Notes under the pieces: model-generated | What the model was told of the DNA's origin: nothing | The model's database searches: none | The model's input: only the letters and a program-made list of their open reading frames with translations | Shown: piece after piece, positions 60,939-64,000 of the stretch | Position numbering within the stretch: position 1 is the stretch's first letter | How the letters are laid out: the number at the start of each line of letters is the position of its first letter | Made by a program: the position numbers and the translations under genes | From: an uncultured Acidimicrobiales bacterium | GTDB taxonomy: Bacteria > Actinomycetota > Acidimicrobiia > Acidimicrobiales > SZUA-35 | Direction of reading: 5' to 3' | Length of the DNA: 64,000 bases | Assembly (NCBI GenBank): GCA_937922785.1 | Contig: CALAJQ010000017.1 | Coordinates: forward strand, 1-64,000

Positions 60939-62531
60939 ATGACTAGCTATATAAACGACGTGCAGAGCTACGCAAAGCTCCGCGAAACCGCCGGCAGTGC
61001 GTGGAACGCAATCTCGCCTGAGAACGCCACACGCATGAAGCACCAGAACCGCTTTCGCACAGGCCTTGACATTGCTCGCTACACCGCAGCGATTATGCGC
61101 AAGGACATGGCCGACTACGACGCTGACGTTACTCAATACACCCAAAGCCTTGGTTGCTGGCACGGGTTTGTAGGGCAACAGAAGATGATCGCAGTGAAGA
61201 AGCACCGCGGCACCGTAGACAAGAGCTACCTATATCTGTCTGGCTGGATGGTTGCTGCCCTTCGCTCTGAATTCGGTCCGTTGCCTGATCAGTCAATGCA
61301 TGAGAAGACTTCGGTGCCGGCGCTGATCGAAGAGCTTTACACCTTCCTAAAGCAGGCCGACGCTCGCGAGCTAAACCACATCTACCGTGACCTTGACGCT
61401 GCCCGCGAATCGGGCGATGCAGCTGCTGAAGCCGCAGCCATTGAGGCCATCGACAACTTTGAGACTCACGTAGTTCCAATCATTGCCGACATCGACGCTG
61501 GTTTCGGAAACGAAGAAGCCACGTACCTGCTAGCTAAGAAGATGATCGAGGCCGGAGCGGCCTGCATCCAGATTGAGAATCAGGTCTCTGACGCAAAGCA
61601 GTGTGGTCATCAAGACGGCAAGGTGACCGTTCCTCACGAGGACTTCCTGGCAAAGATCAATGCTGTTCGTTACGCCTTCCTTGAGCTAGGCGTAGACGAC
61701 GGTGTAATCGTCGCTCGAACCGACTCTTTGGGTGCCGGCCTTACTCAGAAGCTTCCAGTTTCTGACACACCCGGCGACATGGCTTCTAAGTACATGGCGT
61801 TCCTCGAGCTGGAAGAAGTTGGCATCGAAGACGCTCGTGAAGACGAAGTCCTTATCAAGCGTGACGGCAAGCTTCAGCGCCCGGTTCGTCTGCCTAACGG
61901 CCTCTACAAGTTCCGTGACGGAACAGGCGAAGAGCGTGTGGTTCTTGACTGCATCACCAGCCTTCAGAACGGTGCCGATCTTCTTTGGATCGAAACCGCA
62001 ACTCCGAACGTTGGCGATATCAAAGCAATGGTTGACGCCGTTCGGCTTGAGGCTCCTCAGGCCAAGCTCGTTTACAACAACTCGCCTTCGTTCAACTGGA
62101 CACTCAACTTCCGCCAGCAGGTATATGACGCATGGGCCGAAGAAGGTAAGGACCTTTCAGACTACAACCGTGACGAGCTGATGGCCGCCAAGTACGACGA
62201 GACTCCGCTTTCGGTAGAAGCTGACAGCCAAATCCAGTCATTCCAGGCTGACGCCTCACGCGACGCTGGCATGTTCCACCACCTGATCACTCTTCCGACC
62301 TACCACACCACAGCGCTGTCCATGGACAACTTGGCTCGTGGCTACTTCGGTAAAGAAGGAATGCTTGCATACGTTGCAAACGTTCAGCGCCAGGAGATTC
62401 GCCAGGGCGTTCAGTGCGTAAAGCACCAGGACATGGCTGGATCGAACATGGGTGACGATCACAAGGAGTACTTCGCCGGCGACCAGGCTCTAAAGGCCGG
62501 CGGCAAAGACAACACCATGAATCAATTTTGA
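60939..62531 (+). CDS. aceA: Isocitrate lyase, Pseudomonas-type
   Basis: About 530 residues, resembling the gammaproteobacterial isocitrate lyase subgroup. Landmarks are SLGCWHGFVGQQKMIAVKKH, DIDAGFGNEEATYLLAKKMIEAGA, the catalytic QVSDAKQCGHQDGKVTVPH (Cys-Gly-His), VARTDSLGAGL and the C-terminus GKDNTMNQF. It cleaves isocitrate to succinate and glyoxylate. The track starts at 60921; MTSYINDVQ at 60939 matches the family N-terminus. Malate synthase is not nearby. Two inverted repeats follow. Confidence 0.95.
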   Translation: MTSYINDVQSYAKLRETAGSAWNAISPENATRMKHQNRFRTGLDIARYTAAIMRKDMADYDADVTQYTQSLGCWHGFVGQQKMIAVKKHRGTVDKSYLYLSGWMVAALRSEFGPLPDQSMHEKTSVPALIEELYTFLKQADARELNHIYRDLDAARESGDAAAEAAAIEAIDNFETHVVPIIADIDAGFGNEEATYLLAKKMIEAGAACIQIENQVSDAKQCGHQDGKVTVPHEDFLAKINAVRYAFLELGVDDGVIVARTDSLGAGLTQKLPVSDTPGDMASKYMAFLELEEVGIEDAREDEVLIKRDGKLQRPVRLPNGLYKFRDGTGEERVVLDCITSLQNGADLLWIETATPNVGDIKAMVDAVRLEAPQAKLVYNNSPSFNWTLNFRQQVYDAWAEEGKDLSDYNRDELMAAKYDETPLSVEADSQIQSFQADASRDAGMFHHLITLPTYHTTALSMDNLARGYFGKEGMLAYVANVQRQEIRQGVQCVKHQDMAGSNMGDDHKEYFAGDQALKAGGKDNTMNQF

Positions 62532-62548
62532 TGGTGAGTTAGGCTGAC

Positions 62549-62569
62549 GGTAACGATTTCACCGTTACC
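62549..62569. other. Dyad symmetry downstream of aceA
   Basis: GGTAACG-ATTTCAC-CGTTACC is a perfect seven-base-pair hairpin 18 bases after the aceA stop. No T-run follows, so it may be an operator-like site or the start of a terminator region. Confidence 0.5.
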
Positions 62570-62590
62570 AAATACTTCCTAACAACGCTT

Positions 62591-62634
62591 CTGTCAGAGG
62601 TTTATCGGTCTATAGACCGATAAACCTCTGACAG
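62591..62634. terminator. 44-base perfect palindrome, likely terminator
   Basis: CTGTCAGAGGTTTATCGGTC and its reverse complement flank TATA. The 44-base unit is completely palindromic and is followed by TTTGCGTTTT. It lies between aceA and the next gene's start at 62664. It may end transcription on either strand, or be a protein site. Confidence 0.65.
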
Positions 62635-62663
62635 TTTGCGTTTTGGGGACATATTCTGAGGTC

Positions 62664-63440
62664 ATGGCAGTGTCTGAAGTGGAACAGATCGAAGCGTTCC
62701 AAGAGCGGTTTGCGAAGGCCCAGGCCAGTGAAGTGATAGATCTGCCTTGGGGCTACGCCTTGCTACAAAGTGAGTTCCCGACGTCCCATGATCACAACCG
62801 GGTAGTGGTCACCTCAGCTGCGGAAGCTGAAGAGATTGTCTCGACCGTCGACGCTGTGTTGGGTGATGCGGGCCTTACTCATCGGTTTCTGTCGCTGCCC
62901 GATGATGCCTCCTTTGTTGGTATCAGCGACCAATTGGTGGCATCTGGGTACGAACTTGAGACGATCGCAACGATGATTTTCAAGGGCGATCCGGTTAGGC
63001 CGCCTGAGAACAAGGTGAAGTCGGTGTCGCCAGCGACACTTCGGTCTGCGCTACTGAGTGAATGGAAGGCGTTGTTGCCTGAGTCGGCCGATGCGGTTCA
63101 CGAGCAATTGGCCGACCGAATCCGCCTATATGCCAACGGAGCGGAAGTGGAGCGGCTAGTCGTATTTGACGATCTCGAAATCGCGGCTCACGTTGATCTG
63201 TTTATTGACAGAGCGAACGGCATTGCCCAGATCGAGAATCTGACCACAGATGCCAATCATCGAGGTCACGGGTATGCGACTTCATTAATCGGTGAAGCTC
63301 ACGGGCGAAGCGAAGCCGCTGGAAGCAGGCTCTTGTTCCTCGCTGCGGATCTCAATGATTGGCCTTACTCGTGGTACGAGCGTCTCGGCTACGTTGACGT
63401 AGCGCACACCCACTACTTCACGCTTGCTTCGGTCCCGTAG
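62664..63440 (+). CDS. GNAT-family N-acetyltransferase
   Basis: About 258 residues. The C-terminal domain has motif A IAQIENLTTDANHRGHGYATSLIGEAHGRSEAAGSRLLFLAADLNDWPYSWYERLGY. The N-terminal half is a degenerate second module, and the enzyme may be a tandem GNAT. ATG 62664 is preferred to the track start 62643. The acceptor substrate is unknown. Confidence 0.8.
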   Translation: MAVSEVEQIEAFQERFAKAQASEVIDLPWGYALLQSEFPTSHDHNRVVVTSAAEAEEIVSTVDAVLGDAGLTHRFLSLPDDASFVGISDQLVASGYELETIATMIFKGDPVRPPENKVKSVSPATLRSALLSEWKALLPESADAVHEQLADRIRLYANGAEVERLVVFDDLEIAAHVDLFIDRANGIAQIENLTTDANHRGHGYATSLIGEAHGRSEAAGSRLLFLAADLNDWPYSWYERLGYVDVAHTHYFTLASVP

Positions 63441-63449
63441 TAAGCAGCT

Positions 63450-64000
63450 CTAGTTTGGCGGGATCTCTCGGAAGTTGCCGTCGGGGCCATCACCAAAAAA
63501 CAGCACGCCTCTAATTACCGAGAAATACGCTCCCATCAGTTCGAGCGTCCCTGACTCGACTCGAGTCCGGACGCAGTCGAAGCTCATCAGGTTCTTCAGT
63601 GACTCGCGGATGCCTTCGAATTCCATCTCGCTCTGGTGAGCGTCGGGGGAGTGAGCAGCTTTGATCACGACTCGTGGCTCGTCCAGGATCGAGATCCACT
63701 TGTCGATGTAACCTCCGGGCTTAGGCGCCCCTTCTAGGCATGCCTTGATGCCGCCGCAACTCTCGTGACCCATCACAATGATCGCGTCCACTTCAAGAGA
63801 TTCGACGGCGAACTCAAGCGCGGCACTGGTGCCGTGGTAGCCAGCGGTTTCATCCTTTGGTGGGACCAGGTTTGCGACGTTGCGAACCACAAACATCTCG
63901 CCAGGAATGGTGTCAAAAATATCGCCCGGTTCGACGCGGCTGTCGGCGCAGGCGATCAGCATCACCTTGGGCGATTGACCGTGACGTCCTAGTTCCTCAT
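63450..64000 (-). CDS. Beta-class carbonic anhydrase (N-terminus beyond the window)
   Basis: The frame runs in from the right window edge (minus strand), preceded by GQSPKVMLIACADSRVEPGDIFD. Zinc ligands are Cys and Asp of CADSR, and His and Cys of MGHESCGGIKA. It interconverts CO2 and bicarbonate. The N-terminal residues lie outside the window. It is convergent with the GNAT gene. Confidence 0.92.
   Translation of the reverse strand, partial: EELGRHGQSPKVMLIACADSRVEPGDIFDTIPGEMFVVRNVANLVPPKDETAGYHGTSAALEFAVESLEVDAIIVMGHESCGGIKACLEGAPKPGGYIDKWISILDEPRVVIKAAHSPDAHQSEMEFEGIRESLKNLMSFDCVRTRVESGTLELMGAYFSVIRGVLFFGDGPDGNFREIPPN

Noticed and set aside
1-64000. tRNA, rRNA, CRISPR or prophage genes
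   Set aside because: I looked in the intergenic spaces and found no tRNA T-loop pattern, rRNA stretch, repeat-spacer array or phage structural gene.

Overview
The window looks like chromosomal DNA of a free-living, aerobic, heterotrophic actinomycete. Class Acidimicrobiia is my inference, not proven. The clues are a DUF222/HNH endonuclease, a SigB/SigF-type stress-sigma module, an LPXTG-anchored wall protein, leaderless or near-leaderless starts, moderate GC and many small catabolic operons. I see no rRNA, tRNA, CRISPR array, prophage or complete insertion sequence.

Layout. 1-9.9 kb: end of a DUF11-repeat surface protein, a PolX/PHP polymerase, a fused indolepyruvate:ferredoxin oxidoreductase, a cyclic-nucleotide-binding protein, a beta-propeller lipoprotein and a nitroreductase. 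9.9-13 kb: amidase, VOC and GNAT proteins. 13.1-18.8 kb: a complete seven-gene Mrp (mrpABCDEFG) cation/proton antiporter operon. 19-25 kb: winged-helix regulator, RidA, nitroreductase, arylsulfatase, GNAT, VOC and an acetylpolyamine-amidohydrolase-like enzyme. 25-28.4 kb: a SigB/SigF partner-switching module (STAS protein, three HATPase-type proteins, sigma factor) with two divergent GTTT-N15-GGGTA(T/C) promoters that suggest an autoregulated circuit.

28.4-40.3 kb holds the most striking locus. An IclR-family regulator is divergent from nine tightly packed genes: two extradiol dioxygenases, a histidine phosphatase, two subunits resembling phenylphosphate synthase, a Rieske oxygenase, a 4-oxalocrotonate decarboxylase-like protein, a tautomerase and a class III CoA-transferase. 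I read this as a proposed aerobic route in which a phenolic substrate is first phosphorylated, then oxygenated, dephosphorylated and meta-cleaved. 40.4-42.4 kb: a cold-shock protein and a two-subunit aconitase X. 42.5-49.3 kb: a form I aerobic CO dehydrogenase operon (coxMSL, motif AYACSFR) with an XdhC-YHS fusion, a MoxR ATPase and a VWA protein.

49.3-56 kb: amidohydrolase, HNH endonuclease, secreted proteins and an ECF sigma/membrane-partner pair with a likely autoregulated promoter. 56-59.7 kb: acyl-CoA dehydrogenase, DUF6285, APH-like kinase, acyl-CoA dehydrogenase. This resembles the lvaABC part of levulinate catabolism, in which 4-hydroxyacyl-CoA is phosphorylated, so it is a second candidate phosphorylation-dependent catabolic route. 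59.8-64 kb: phosphopantetheinyl transferase, a well-signalled 49-residue acidic peptide gene, a Pseudomonas-type isocitrate lyase, a GNAT protein and the 3' part of a beta-carbonic anhydrase.

Together the genes suggest scavenging of aromatic and hydroxylated carboxylic compounds, with CO as an auxiliary energy source, glyoxylate-shunt anaplerosis and cation homeostasis. All functional calls rest on motif reading of the supplied translations. No database search was run.
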